A DNA stretch of 40,770 nt from Ophiothrix spiculata (GCA_000969725.1 JXSR01S010224.1), one strand, 5' to 3'. Shown: positions 1-10,404, counted from the stretch's first letter. Notes: a model not told the origin generated them from the sequence alone. A program made the numbers and translations.

Positions 1-560
1 TTAAAGAAAAGGAATAAAACATTTCCTACGACAATCAATTTAGATTACTTCTAACTGTTTTGAAGGTTTTTGCCAAAAAAAGGACAAAACTATGAACAGA
101 AACCCGCGATTTTGCAGAGTTTTTAAAAAGAGAGTTCCTGAATTAAATGGATGCTATGAATAGATTCCTTATGACCCTTTCTTCTTGAAAGTACACATAA
201 AGATTATATATACATATTCATATTTTTAAAATATCTATTCATTTTGTGCACTTATCAGTATTAAATACAACACAAATTTAGACAAAAATATAATGGTCTC
301 TATACAAACTATGCAATGAATGAGTTAGATTAAAAACCTGTACTGTTTGATCTCAATTCAAACAATAACATAGAGACCTGTTTTACAATCCAAATATATT
401 AGACACCAACCAGAGTTGATAGTGACTTGTTTCACCATGAAAGACATTTTTATAAAACAAAACATTTTGATTAAAACGAAAAGTACCTGTCTTATTTGTG
501 TGTAGTTGACAGGAATTACTGGCTGTCTAGAGCTGCAGCAAATTCTTTCTAATTATTTCT
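1..560. other. intergenic AT-rich stretch, nothing recognised
   Basis: AT-rich sequence with short A and T runs. I see no coding region, RNA gene or clear repeat in it on either strand. Confidence 0.5.
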
Positions 561-562
561 AA

Positions 563-745
563 TTCTTTATAAGACTAATGGCTTTCATCCATTGCAACAA
601 GCCACACGACTTGTATGTACAACAGATTTGTTTGGTTTTAATACAAGTATATAATACAAGTATATCAATTTTGCACAAAAAGGTGCACAGAGATGTAACT
701 AGAATCTTGAATCAGTGGGAGTCCTGACCATACAATATCAACGTT
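563..745 (-). pseudogene. decayed second copy of the nuclease/CXC gene 3' end
   Basis: Read on the minus strand, this stretch aligns with the last ~60 codons of the pseudogene that ends at 1569. The copy begins with DIVWSGLPLIQDS, matching DIVWSRLPSIPDA in the longer copy. It then degenerates through the CXC region but keeps the CKPNKS / CKCNKTKQIC neighbourhood. On the plus strand the shared words are AACAGATTTGTTT and GGGAGTCSTGACCATACRAT. It is heavily mutated, with indels and stops, so it is older than the longer copy. Upstream of about 745 the similarity stops, so this copy is truncated. It shows the family is multicopy and therefore probably mobile or repeat-borne. Confidence 0.7.
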
Positions 746-1230
746 TTGTATTTGATTTTGTTTGCGAATCTGACACTGTTCCATGTTTTAAGACTCCCCT
801 GTTTATACATAAGAGTTATAACAATGAAGTTTCTAAATTATGCAGACGCATACACTTAGGCAGACTTTTTTCATCTGTTAGTATATTAGCCTTACATTTA
901 CACGCGATTATTTCCCACTTCAATAAGTAATCCTAATCCAAATATTTGCTGCAAAGGAGCAGCGGAGAGTTATTCTCCATAGCTGGGTTACAATGAAAGT
1001 CCATTCACACAAGCCACCACACACTAGCAAAGCTAACTCTTCATCTAAAGTCTGTAAGATGTTATCTGCAAGATAATACTTATGAATGTGGAAGAGAGCA
1101 ACCTCATGCAAACGACCCGGTGAACTTTCTCCTTAAAGGTTACTTTGTGTCTGTGAGAAGGTCAAGTTTCAAATTGACAAATCAAATATTGGAAAGACAA
1201 AATTGGTACGACAAAGTTTAAGGTTGTTGC
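746..1230. other. intergenic, nothing recognised
   Basis: No coding region is supported. The two short open frames here (715-930 plus, 920-1111 minus) have no recognisable motifs. Confidence 0.4.
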
Positions 1231-1509
1231 AATCGGCGTAGAGTTCGGTAATAAAAGTCAAAGTTGGCGGAGAAATCAACATCATTCAACATCAGGGTGA
1301 ATATGTGACTCAAATCTTACTTCAATCGGCGTAGAGTTCGGTAATAAAAGTCAAAGTTGGCGGAGAAATCAACATCATTCAATATCAGGGTGAATATGTG
1401 ACTCAAATCTTACTTCAATCGGCGTAGAGTTCGGTAATAAAAGTCAAAGTTGGTGGAGAAATCAACATCATTCAACATCAGGGTGAATATGTGACTCAAA
1501 TCTTACTTC
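1231..1509. repeat. 93-bp tandem repeat, three copies
   Basis: Three head-to-tail copies start at 1231, 1324 and 1417 with an exact period of 93 bp and only a few substitutions (for example GGCGGAG to GGTGGAG in copy 3). The unit starts AATCGGCGTAGAGTTCGGTA and ends CTCAAATCTTACTTC. It contains stops in the frames I checked, so it does not look coding. It lies just beyond the 3' end of the pseudogene at 1569 and between that gene and its decayed partial copy. Confidence 0.9.
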
Positions 1510-1568
1510 AAGATCAAGGTATATTATTTTAATCTGAGACTGTTTCACGTTTTAGTTTCTTTCAGCTT

Positions 1569-4457
1569 CTATATAAGATTAGCAGGATTTCGACAATCTG
1601 TTGCATTGCAGCCGCATGCTTCTAAACAGATTTGTTTCGTTTTATTACATTTACAAGCAGCTGTTTTGCACTTAGAGGTGCAACCACAAGTAATGAGTTC
1701 TATACACGCATCCGGGATTGATGGGAGTCGTGACCATACGATATCAAGTTGGTTGGTGTCCACTTCTCTCCATCCACCTGTTGCAGATGGGGCACCAACT
1801 GTTTGGATTGCTGAATCAGCTTGCAGCCAAATCTTGGCCTGATAATTGCACCGAATTAAATGCAGCTCCAATGCATCTTTTGTTGGAGGGAGTTTCTCTA
1901 ACTCCTTTTGTCCCTTCTTGAAAATATCATATCTTGCTTGGTCAACCCCTCCAAAGCAGTCTGGAGATCCATAGAGTCTACATATGTATTCCTCTACCTG
2001 CTCAACTGGACCATCTCTCCCTACTCCTTCAAGCAACTCTGGATGTTTAGCAAATATCTTCCAACATCGTTTCTTCCCAAATCCGGCTAAAGATGATGTA
2101 GAATCGCACCCTGTTAGAGCGTGGAATCCAAGAATGCTGTTTTTTACCTGTTGCGAAAGGACATTTGCTATCTGGTGAACTGGGTAATGCTTCTTATGTT
2201 TTGCAGTTCCGCTTTGCATCCATACTTCAATTTCTTCTTTGTTGCCTAGAAAATGAATTAGAAGCAGAAGAACATCTGTGTCTCTGCACACTACGAGTAT
2301 CCTGTTGAATTCTCTGTGCACTGCCTCGCACGCATGTAATATAAGGCGCGTATCGGCCTCTTCATGGTTAGCGCCTAATTGCAGAATATCACCTCTGATG
2401 CTGGATTGGGCTTTCTGTGGATTTTCAAAACCACCACCTGTGACAACTTCACATCCTTCAGGTAAGAGACCATCATGTGTCATCAGATATTGACTCAGAA
2501 AACAGGCAAGATCAGCTTTATTTTCACCCAGTGAAATAAACTGAGTCCATACTTTGGGTAGAGGTACATTGTCATGTTTTACTAACTTTCGTATTGGTCT
2601 TTTCTTTGCTCCGCGTTTCCCTCTGGTTGTTCCCTTGATTGACTGCTTTATGTAAGTATCGAACACAACATCTATGCGTTTAACACTTGCTTTGACATGG
2701 GTTCTTACAGCGTTCAAGAAAGCCTTCGCATAATCTCCAAATGTATTGCAGCCAATGGGCTTTCCTAAAGCTTGAATAAGAGCATGACCATCAATTAATA
2801 CACATGTGTATTGACTCTCTGTTGGATCAGGAATATCTGGTGGTGTATCTATGTTCATATCATGAGACAAGACTTCAAGTATTGTAGACTTTGAAGTGGA
2901 ATTCATACTTTCGTTCACCTTGGCAAGTGAGAGTGGTACTTTTGACAGTTCATGCGTTAAAATGTCGTGCATTTGAATCTTGCGACCACCACTGGATGCA
3001 TTTAGAAGTTTCTGTATTAACTTCCGGTCTGCCTTTACAGTTGTTGTTTGGTTATTCTTGGATGCAACTACTGTCTTGTATAATGTTCCAAATGTTTTGG
3101 ACTTGTTCCGGCTCAATGAATTGAAGAATGGAACCGTATTGTCTAGTAACCGTTGTTGAACAAACTCTTGAACAACCTTCTCTCCTCTGTCCCGTACTGT
3201 TAAAAGATCTTGTTGGATCTCAAGTGTTGCCACATCATTTGTGGCCAACGAAACCAGGCGTGGCTTAACTTCCTCGTTATTTGTACTCTGCTGATCACCC
3301 AGTACACCCACAGAATAACTAGGGAAGAGATGAACTTCCTCTCCTTGCTGTGCATTCATCAACATGGCGACTTCTGCGTTTTCCTCTGAAAATGAAATGT
3401 CGTCATCAATTTCTACTTCACTGGATATGTCAGTTCTATTAACGCTTTCAACTTCTACTACAGCTACCTGGTTTTCGGACACAGATTTTGGTCGAAAGAC
3501 ATTGAACCTATTCAGTTGCTCAATAAGTTTCTTCACTGCAGCTTCGTCGTGTGTCAATCTTGATGGCAGAGCTTCTTTTCTTCTCAAAAATGACTCTTCT
3601 TCCTCATCATCTACATCAAACATGGTTTTCACTTCATGTGAAACAAGGGACCGTTCTGCCCAAGTGATACAGAAACGGTCTCTGGCAGGATCATTGCGGG
3701 TTATCCCAATTATTCCGTTTGAAATCTTACACATTCTGTTCTGCCACTCAGTAGCCTGATCGGGTGGTACCTGGTTGAATCGGCCCTTTCTTCTCTTTAT
3801 CACAAAGTGTCCATTGACAAATTCTCTGTATATTTCTGGCGATGACACCTGTAAGCCTTTCATTTCCGCCAAGTACACTGGTCCCCATCTAGCATAATTT
3901 GTATGATCATACATGGTAAGATAAGGTAGCATGGCCGCAAATGCATCTAAGTGCAAATCCCAGTCGCCATCCCTGTTAGCCCTAATAAAGGTCAACAATA
4001 TTTCCACCATGTCAAGATAGGTAGACCAATACACATAGTTTGGCTCATTAGCATGCTTATTATCATACTGTTTCATCAATTCTTGGATTTTCTTGTGACG
4101 CAGAACATCTATCAACTCCATAACAGCCTTGGATATGCCATCTTCATAGCCTACCTTGTCTCTCTCGAAGAGTTCAGTAATCTTGCTCAGTTGAACACCA
4201 CAATCAACTTCTTTGTCCTGGTATGCCAACCACTCATTGAAATGATTCCGACGGATACGACTCAAGGCTTCATAGGTCCAGGTGTGACCTCTCACAGCTC
4301 TGTAATAAGCTTTTCCTTCCATCATTCCTTGAACGCTGTTTACAGCAAACATATCTGATTCTACCCAGATGTCATCTAGACCTCCATTTTCAAAGTGCTG
4401 TCCTATGGCTTTCAGAAAATTGAATAAAATATGAAGGTCTCCCATCATCATGATCAC
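1569..4457 (-). pseudogene. longest intact open part of the nuclease/CXC pseudogene
   Basis: 962 codons without a stop, covering the C-terminal 58% of the gene. The first Met here is not the true start, because the same frame continues upstream through a TAG at 4467-4469. The sequence before the stop (…CKELIWAN) and after it (GDLHILFNFLKAIG) belongs to one conserved block. Such a long surviving frame suggests either fairly recent death or that this half could still be expressed as a shorter protein; no promoter evidence was seen. It contains the acidic linker (about residues 340-380), the nuclease motifs (about residues 545-800) and the CXC domain (about residues 920-955). Confidence 0.75.
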
Positions 4458-4466
4458 ATTCTCATA

Positions 4467-4880
4467 CTAGACTGTGTTAGCCCATATAAGCTCTTTGCAT
4501 CTACTGTACAACGGTTGATCTGCCACTTTGACAGTGTATTTCTGGCCTAAATGATTTGTGATGTTCTTGAAGCGATTTAACACCGTGGTCATCGTATCAT
4601 TGCTATCTGCTGGAGCTTGCAGAATCGGAAGCATTCCTGGTGTAGTGACAGGAGGATTAACTGTACTGCATGCAGCATCAAAACTTGACCAAGAAGGTAC
4701 CTGTTGGTGTCCATCGTCGTGCATTCGGGATAACAACCATGCTTCATCTTTATACTTTGCTTCCGACCATACATCCCTCTCTTGGAACCACGTATCTGGT
4801 TCTATCCTGTTTTCGGCATGGAATACAGGTGATGGTCTGTTCCTGTCGGCAGCTTTGAATGATCCAATTTATGCAGTTTT
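4467..4880 (-). pseudogene. middle segment of the nuclease/CXC pseudogene
   Basis: In frame with the 1569-4457 part but separated from it by a TAG at 4467-4469. Read upstream, the frame gives VFHAENRIEPDTWFQERD and DEAWLLSRM, continuing to about 4870. There it must switch frame to join the 4802-5134 segment, locating a frameshift near 4855. Conserved words include GMLPILQAPADSNDT. Confidence 0.7.
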
Positions 4881-5818
4881 TCTATCGTTTCTCGATTCAA
4901 TGTTCTTGGTCTTCCAATTACACGGTCAGCATTAGTTTTCTCAGTACTTGACCCTCTTTGCCACAGCATCATCTGCGTACAATGGAAGGTGTTTTTCCCG
5001 TCTATGGTTTCCTCAAGCACATCTATGTTATCACAGGAAGCAAGAATGATCCTACCGGGAACAAACGGATCTATGCCATCTGGAATGAAGATATACCCAT
5101 TCTGTTCATATCTTTCTAGGATACTGTCAGCCATGCTTGTATCGAATCTCCTGACCGTATCAATTCAGATTGTATGTCCCGCAGCATGAAAAAGATTGAT
5201 CAGATTCTCAGACCTTGTAGCCTGGTGCAATGTTAGACCTAAGCCAATATGTTTTGGTGTTAACTTTCTGGCATTTGACACATTGTAGACAATATCTTGT
5301 GCAATGCTGCATATTTTCTTCTTGGTTTCATTTTTGTCTTCGTTCTCTGAATCCAAGGCAGAAGTACCTTCAAACAGAACGGACAGAAATAGGTGAAGTG
5401 AATCGGGTATCACTTTGTCAACGTGTTCCTGGTCCATTCCACCCCATGCCGATGTGTGACCAGGTGTTTTTTCAAGATCCTCCCGGATCTTCATAGCTGT
5501 GTGAACCAACTCTTGGAGCACATTACAGGTATTTGGTTGCCATAAATCATTATCATCTGCTGAATCTTCAGAATAATCGATGTCAATATTCTGACCATCC
5601 CTCTTCAGACTTTCAGCAAATACATATCCAGAGGTTTTACTAGGGTACATGATCATTGGTTGTTTGTGAGGGCTCACAAAGATGGCCTTATCTCCAATAC
5701 ACCTTTTCACCTGATCATAAAATGTTGCTCTTCTGGAGATGTAACTTTTGGGAGCTTGCATTTTATTCTCTTCACAAATATTCTGATAACGAATCCATAC
5801 TTCACTCATATCATACAC
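4802..5818 (-). pseudogene. central segment of the nuclease/CXC pseudogene
   Basis: One frame running from 5818 to about 4855, broken only by a TGA at 5165-5167 (GHTI-stop-IDTVRRFDTS). The stop sits where a Ser (TCA) would fit, so a single C-to-G change could explain it. The upstream end near 5820 needs a one-base shift to join the segment GLEQVV before it. No domain is recognised in this part. Confidence 0.7.
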
Positions 5819-5926
5819 ACAACCTGTTCAAGACCACTACGTAGGAAATAACACAACTGATCCATGCATTTATTGCTCTTACTCCCTTGAACATTCTCAC
5901 TTGTATTCAACTTTTTCATTTTCCTG

Positions 5927-6535
5927 TCAAATTCTACCCAGCACTATCAGATGGTACTTCCCTTTACATGCTACGAGATCTGATACATTGGCTAGACGTA
6001 CTCTCATAATATCATCCATCTGTGCTATTGACAAAACTTTCTCGGAGAATGCAATTGTTGAAACGTAGCGCATGATTTCTTTATTGTAGCTCTTTTGACA
6101 GAACATACACAATTCCCAGGCTATGGAATGATCTTGGATACTTCTACGAGATTGTTGTTGTCCCTGTACAAAGGCTTCAGGTTTCTGTGAACCTTTCTTT
6201 TTCCTCAGGTAATACAATGTCTTTTCACTTGTGAAGGATGAGTAGCAATTTTTATGACATTTGACAACTGCAGATTCATCTTCGAGGACCGTCAATAACC
6301 TTTCGACGACTGCTATTTTGTTAACATCATTCAACGTTTTCCGTTCTTCTGCTACAGCTTTTAGTCTACATATCCCCTCTTCAGTTGCTTGTCTTAAGCC
6401 CTGGATGCAGTTTTGCTGACAGAGGATGCAGAGAGCAAAGTTCACTTGACCTTTGTGCGGGCATTTGTGTCGCTTCACAACTGCAACTGGATCCAACGTG
6501 TGGGGCCTTTTGGATGAACAAGGCTGGGACTCCAT
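5927..6535 (-). pseudogene. N-terminal zinc-binding segment of the nuclease/CXC pseudogene
   Basis: 202 codons from the ATG at 6535. It has CPHKG and CILCQQNC followed by CHKNCYSSFTS, then a second module CMFCQKS ... KGKYHLIVLG. The pattern C-x2-C ... H/C-x3-C YxxF repeats twice, as in a pair of treble-clef-like zinc modules. In the second module a Val stands where the last Cys is expected. A one-base insertion near 5932 ends the frame; skipping it gives FDRKMKKLNTSENV. Confidence 0.7.
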
Positions 6536-6676
6536 CTTGCTTATTTAAAAATCAACAAGAAAAGACATTAATACACATAACTAGAGAACAGTTCCTAGAA
6601 CATACCTTTTTAAGTTCTATAAATGTATATGTAGGCCACCGCAGCAAAAGGATGCAGTTTTCGTATCCTAAATGTA
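6536..6676. other. 5' flank of the pseudogene
   Basis: AT-rich flank. I looked for a terminal inverted repeat matching the 1510-1568 flank and found none by eye, and saw no TATA-type promoter I could defend. Confidence 0.3.
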
Positions 6677-6733
6677 GCTCATTGTACCATATCTGATGTA
6701 CACGGGTTGTACATTAGATATGGTACAATGAGC
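6677..6733. repeat. 26-bp inverted repeat with 5-base loop
   Basis: Arms 6677-6702 and 6708-6733 pair over 26 positions with one mismatch (core GCTCATTGTACCATATCT against its complement). It lies ~140 bp upstream of the pseudogene start. It could form a cruciform or be the fold of a small foldback element. Confidence 0.85.
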
Positions 6734-7314
6734 AACATGTACAAGCCGACAACTACACCCTTTTACGCCGCTGTGGCCCACATAGTTCTTAACTTGTGGG
6801 ACGTGTTTATTATAGGCGTCATAAGAGGGGTTTACTCGGGAAATGCATTGAGAATCAGTGATGGTGAGAAGGATGTTTGGAGAAGGCATTTAATGTCAAA
6901 AATGCATCAATGCCTTTAAAGGAAGGGAGCGAGGAGAAGGAAAAAGAAGTGATTGGTAGTGGTAAGGTGGTTGTTCAGAGGGAGGACGGAGTAATCATCA
7001 CGAGGAAGCGGGCCCGTAGCCAGGATTTTTTGGAGGGGAGTGCTGTTTTTAGAAAAGTGGACCTTTTGGAGGAAAAAAACTCGTTTTGGTCGACCCAAAA
7101 CTACTTTTAGTGCTTTTGACAAATTGACAAGAAAAAAAATCGCATTTTGTGCAGTATTTTATCGGAAAACGACCTACATTTACATTTTTTTCACAAAAAA
7201 CATTTGTTCAAATTGGTGCTTTGGGTGTTCTTTTGGTGGACATTTAGGGACTTTTTGTGGAACGTTTTTGTACATTGTCAAAAAAGGAGGGTGCGACGCC
7301 CCCACCGCACCCCC
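6734..7314. other. non-coding; repeat-derived
   Basis: GA-rich sequence at 6905-7010 includes a fragment (GGACGGAGTAATCATCAC) that recurs in the degenerate repeat blocks at 7550 and 8460. The rest (7030-7300) is T-rich. The open frames here run into the microsatellite and look like chance. Confidence 0.4.
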
Positions 7315-7333
7315 TCATCATCAACATCATCAA

Positions 7334-7374
<41 letters not shown>
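7315..7374. repeat. (CAT)n microsatellite
   Basis: About 20 CAT/CAA trinucleotides, pure CAT over the last ~45 bases. In one frame it encodes a poly-His run and in another poly-Ser, neither supported as coding. Confidence 0.95.
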
Positions 7375-7375
<1 letters not shown>

Positions 7376-7501
7376 TTGTATTTAGATTTTTGGGTGTTGA
7401 CATTTATTATACAATTATTTTAAATAAATCAATTTCATGATTAAAATAATTTTGTTTTGTTTTTACTGGAGAAAGCACTAATACATGTTTGGTGTACAAG
7501 G

Positions 7502-9080
7502 TCGGGAAGTGTTAGGTAGAGAAATGGACAGTACTATAAGGGGGAGACAAGCTTGAAGGGAGGACGGAATAATCATCACAGGGGAAGCACGAGGAAGGCA
7601 CAGCATGCCAGGCATGCCAGGCATATAGCGATATTTTGTTCAGGGCAAACATGTTTTGACTTGTCGCCCATGGTCATGATGGTAGAGAGAAAAGGTGGAC
7701 GTGGAGTAGCGAGAGGTATTTATCAGGAGGGGATACAGAGAAGAATGATGGGTGGAAATGGGGATTTATGGAATGTCATTTCAAATTAAAACGCTACAGT
7801 TTTAAGTAAAAACACCATGATAGTTTAGTATTTTGATATACCGTATATAGGCTTGTGTGAGATCGGTGATGCTGTATGGCAGCGAGACGTGGTGTCTGGG
7901 CGAAAATGAGATGGGAATTTCGAGGAGGGCGGAGAGAGCGATGATGAGATCCATGTGTGGTGTGAAGTTGAGGGATAGGAAGAAGACCGAGGACTTGATG
8001 CAGATGTTGGGTGGAAGAAGCATTGGACAGTTTGGCGAATGCCAATAGTGTGCGTTGGTATGGACATGTGTTGAGGAAGGGTGAAGGGCATGTTCTTAGA
8101 AGGGCCCTTGACCATGTTGACCCTTGATTTTGTGGTGGATAGTTCGAGGAGGAGATGGCGATCAAGGAAGACTTGGAGGATGCAGGTGGAGGAAGTGATA
8201 AAAAGAGTTAGGTTGGGGAGGGATGGAGAGATGATGCATTGAATCGGGTGAGGTGTAGGGAGGGAGTGAAGACGGTTGCCGCAAGTGTGAGGTGAATCTG
8301 GCTACCCCCGTGACGGGGATAAAACCGGATTTAAAACTTTGGCTTACAACTACTACTAGGTCTGGACAATTAATATAGATGTTCTGTGATATATAAGTCG
8401 GAGAGTTGTAGGAACAAGGATGGGAGGTACGATAAGGAGGTGACAAGCTTGAAGGCAGGACGGCATAATCATCACAGGGGAAGCATGAGGAAGGCACTTG
8501 CATGCCAGAAATTTACGGACATTTTTTCGGCCCAAAAATGTTTTGGTCATGCGCCTATAGTAAGGAGTAAAAGGAGGCCCTAACCAGTGAGGTGTGCATT
8601 ATCAGGAGAGGTTGGTGCACGAGGAATGATGTGGGTGGGGGGATTTTTTGCCATCTTAAAGTATATTTTGTATACCGTATAGGCCTAGACAGTTAATACT
8701 GTAAAATGCATTAATACATGTTTCGTGTTCTATTGCGGGGAGTGGTTGTAGGAGAACTGGGAAGTATGATAAGGAAGGAACAGTCTAATATAGGGAGGAT
8801 ATTTTGTTGCGTTGTAATGAGACTGACAATACCCTAAAACCAGGAGTCAATCCTAATTAAAACTACACGGAATAAGTCGTGTTATACCTATAGTATATTG
8901 ATTTGTTCTGCACAACTGTATAGCAGGTAGGACGCTCAGTCACTAGGACACTGTACTTCATTATACCGGCCAAAAATGTGGTTACAATGGTAGATAGAAA
9001 CGGTGGGCAAAGATTAGCGAGATGTATTTATTAGGAGAGGGTGGTGCATGGGGAAGGATAGAGAGGCTTGCAATTTCAAG
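7502..9080 (+). repeat. degenerate direct-repeat blocks, about three copies
   Basis: Blocks near 7502-7780, 8399-8650 and 8738-9080 share, in the same order, a (G)GGGAAGT..TAGG-like start, GACAAGCTTGAAGG, CATAATCATCACAGGGGAAG and TATCAGGAGRGG. Identity is moderate with indels. The retroelement 3' end at 7857-8337 sits between copies 1 and 2. Probably an old dispersed repeat. Confidence 0.6.
7857..8337 (+). pseudogene. non-LTR retrotransposon reverse transcriptase, 3' end
   Basis: Plus-strand fragments in shifting frames give MLYGSETWCLGENEM and RSMCGVKLRDRKKTEDLM (7866-8010), then VRWYGHVLRKGEGHVLRRAL (8050-8110), then KTWRMQVEEVIKRVRLGRDG (8170-8235) and REGVKTVAASVR (8258-8295). This order (YGSETW, R-x-GHV, a TW-x2-V-x2-V segment, then an R-x-(E)GV end) is characteristic of the region after the catalytic domain in L1/RTE/I-type retrotransposons. 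No YADD catalytic box is present and stops and frameshifts intervene, so it is a 5'-truncated dead copy. Confidence 0.75.
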
Positions 9081-9343
9081 TTCAAATTTAAACAGTCATG
9101 TAAACACTACAGTTTAAAGTATCTTGATATATGGACCTACTTTAATTAGGAACATAATGGCGAGAGAGCGTGAAGGTTGAATTTATATACTGAAAATGAA
9201 ACTGTTTGATTAAGAAAAAGGAAAGGGGGACATATCAGGAAGGTTTTGTTGCATCACATCACCTCTATATATCTTAATATGTAAATATAATTGAAATTGA
9301 CAATTATTATTGAATACGGGTTTTCTGTTTTCCTATTGAGTTC
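8338..9343. other. non-coding; repeat blocks only
   Basis: Holds the second and third degenerate repeat blocks described at 7502-9080 and then AT-rich sequence. No coding region supported. Confidence 0.4.
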
Positions 9344-10147
9344 AAATCGAGTTTTGTTTTTTTCGTTTTCCATGGATACGGTATTTTCTGACAATTTCAA
9401 ATTTTTGGCTAGTACACACAGAAAAAATGTGTCCCTCAGATGACACCCAAGAGGGTTTAGCATATTTTACTCTAGTCGGAGACAAGACATCATTAATTTG
9501 TACTGAAATCAAGGAGTCTGCTTCAAGAATATAAGTGTTATCTCAGGGACCAATTCTGCCCCTGAGATGACAATTACATTTGTTAAAGCAGACTTCTCAA
9601 TTTCAGTACACAAATCGAGTTTTGTTTTTTTCGTTTTCCATGGATACGGTATTTTCTGACAATTTCAAATTTTTGGCTAGTACACACAGAAAAAATGTGT
9701 CCCTCAGATGACACCCAAGAGGGTTTAGCATATTTTACTCTAGTCGGAGACAAGACATCATTAATTTGTACTGAAATCAAGGAGTCTGCTTTAAGAATAT
9801 AAGTGTTATCTCAGGGACCAATTCTGCCCCTGAGATGACAATTACATTTGTTAAAGCAGACTTCTCAATTTCAGTACACAAATCGAGTTTTGTTTTTTTC
9901 GTTTTCCATGGATACGGTATTTTCTGACAATTTCAAATTTTTGGCTAGTACACACAGAAAAAATGTGTCCCTCAGATGACACCCAAGAGGGTTTAGCATA
10001 TTTTACTCTAGTCGGAGACAAGACATCATTAATTTGTACTGAAATCAAGGAGTCTGCTTCAAGAATATAAGTGTTATCTCAGGGACCAATTCTGCCCCTG
10101 AGATGACAATTACATTTGTTAAAGCAGACTTCTCAATTTCAGTACAA
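9344..10147. repeat. 268-bp tandem repeat, three nearly identical copies
   Basis: Copies start at 9344, 9612 and 9880 with an exact 268-bp period. Differences are very few (for example TGCTTCAAG against TGCTTTAAG in copy 2). Each unit contains an imperfect inverted repeat: TTTGTACTGAAAT...AGTCTGCTT pairs with AAGCAGACT...ATTTCAGTACA, and an inner hairpin ATCTCAGGG / CCCTGAGAT. The identical 65-residue minus-strand open frames in copies 2 and 3 are by-products of the repeat. Confidence 0.95.
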
Positions 10148-10250
10148 ATAACACCTTAATGAAGTCGACCCTCATGACTCCGACTAGAGTCAAACATGCT
10201 AGACCGTCTTGAGGGTCATCCGAGGGACGCTTTTTTATGTGTTCCGACTT
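10148..10250. repeat. inverted degenerate half-unit closing the 268-bp array
   Basis: GACTCCGACTAGAGTCAAAC, ATGCTAGACC and CATCCGAGGGAC here are the reverse complement, with mutations, of the GGTTTAGCAT..ACTCTAGTCGGAG and GTCCCTCAGATG parts of the tandem unit. So the ancestral element was a long foldback. Its left arm plus loop has been amplified while the right arm stayed single copy. Confidence 0.7.
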
Positions 10251-10404
10251 AGAGAAGTTGATACACTGCACGATTTATCTCGATGGTTTTAACCATCTTA
10301 AAAGAGCCACAAGGTCGTATCTGCATTTCAACAGGAAACAATCCCAAGAACAATAGATTTCAAGATCCAATATGTCTTTCCAGATGAAAGATCGTAAACA
10401 CACG

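Larger units (their letters stand above)
1569..6535 (-). pseudogene. large FEN1/XPG-like nuclease + CXC domain protein, broken
   Basis: A single intronless reading path of about 1,650 codons on the minus strand. It is interrupted by frameshifts near 5932, 5820 and 4855 and by in-frame stops at 5165-5167 (TGA) and 4467-4469 (TAG). The start at 6535 is an ATG with an in-frame TAA just upstream. Order of parts: two Cys/His modules near the N-terminus (CILC...CHKNC and CMFC...KYH, the latter apparently missing its last Cys); a conserved middle (DNIDVLEETIDGKNTFH near 5025); a basic and acidic linker; a nuclease module between about 2820 and 2060 with VLIDGHA, VVFDTY, EEADTR, CRDTDVLLLL and TGCDSTSSLAGFGKKR; and a CXC domain at 1575-1700 (CGC, CKC, CGC spaced by single cysteines). 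The nuclease motifs match the acidic residues and helix-hairpin (H3TH) region of the FEN1/XPG/PIN superfamily; the CXC pattern is that of tesmin/TSO1-type DNA-binding domains. From memory, similar uncharacterised multicopy proteins occur in cnidarians, echinoderms and fish. Function is unknown; a selfish-element nuclease or transposon-domesticated protein is inference. Confidence 0.8.

Noticed and set aside
1231..1509. CRISPR-like array
   Set aside because: Whole 93-bp units are repeated with no unique spacers, and the genome is eukaryotic.
3364..4358. Plus-strand open frames of >130 residues
   Set aside because: Antisense shadows of the long minus-strand pseudogene frame.
1569..4457. Intact 962-residue gene
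   Set aside because: The same frame and conserved sequence continue upstream through a stop, and earlier segments of the same protein lie in shifted frames, so this is part of a broken larger gene.
7040..7440. Proteins with poly-His or poly-Ser
   Set aside because: Produced by the CAT microsatellite; no conserved sequence around it.
9583..10048. Two identical 65-residue proteins
   Set aside because: They arise from the 268-bp tandem repeat; sequence is palindromic and non-coding in character.
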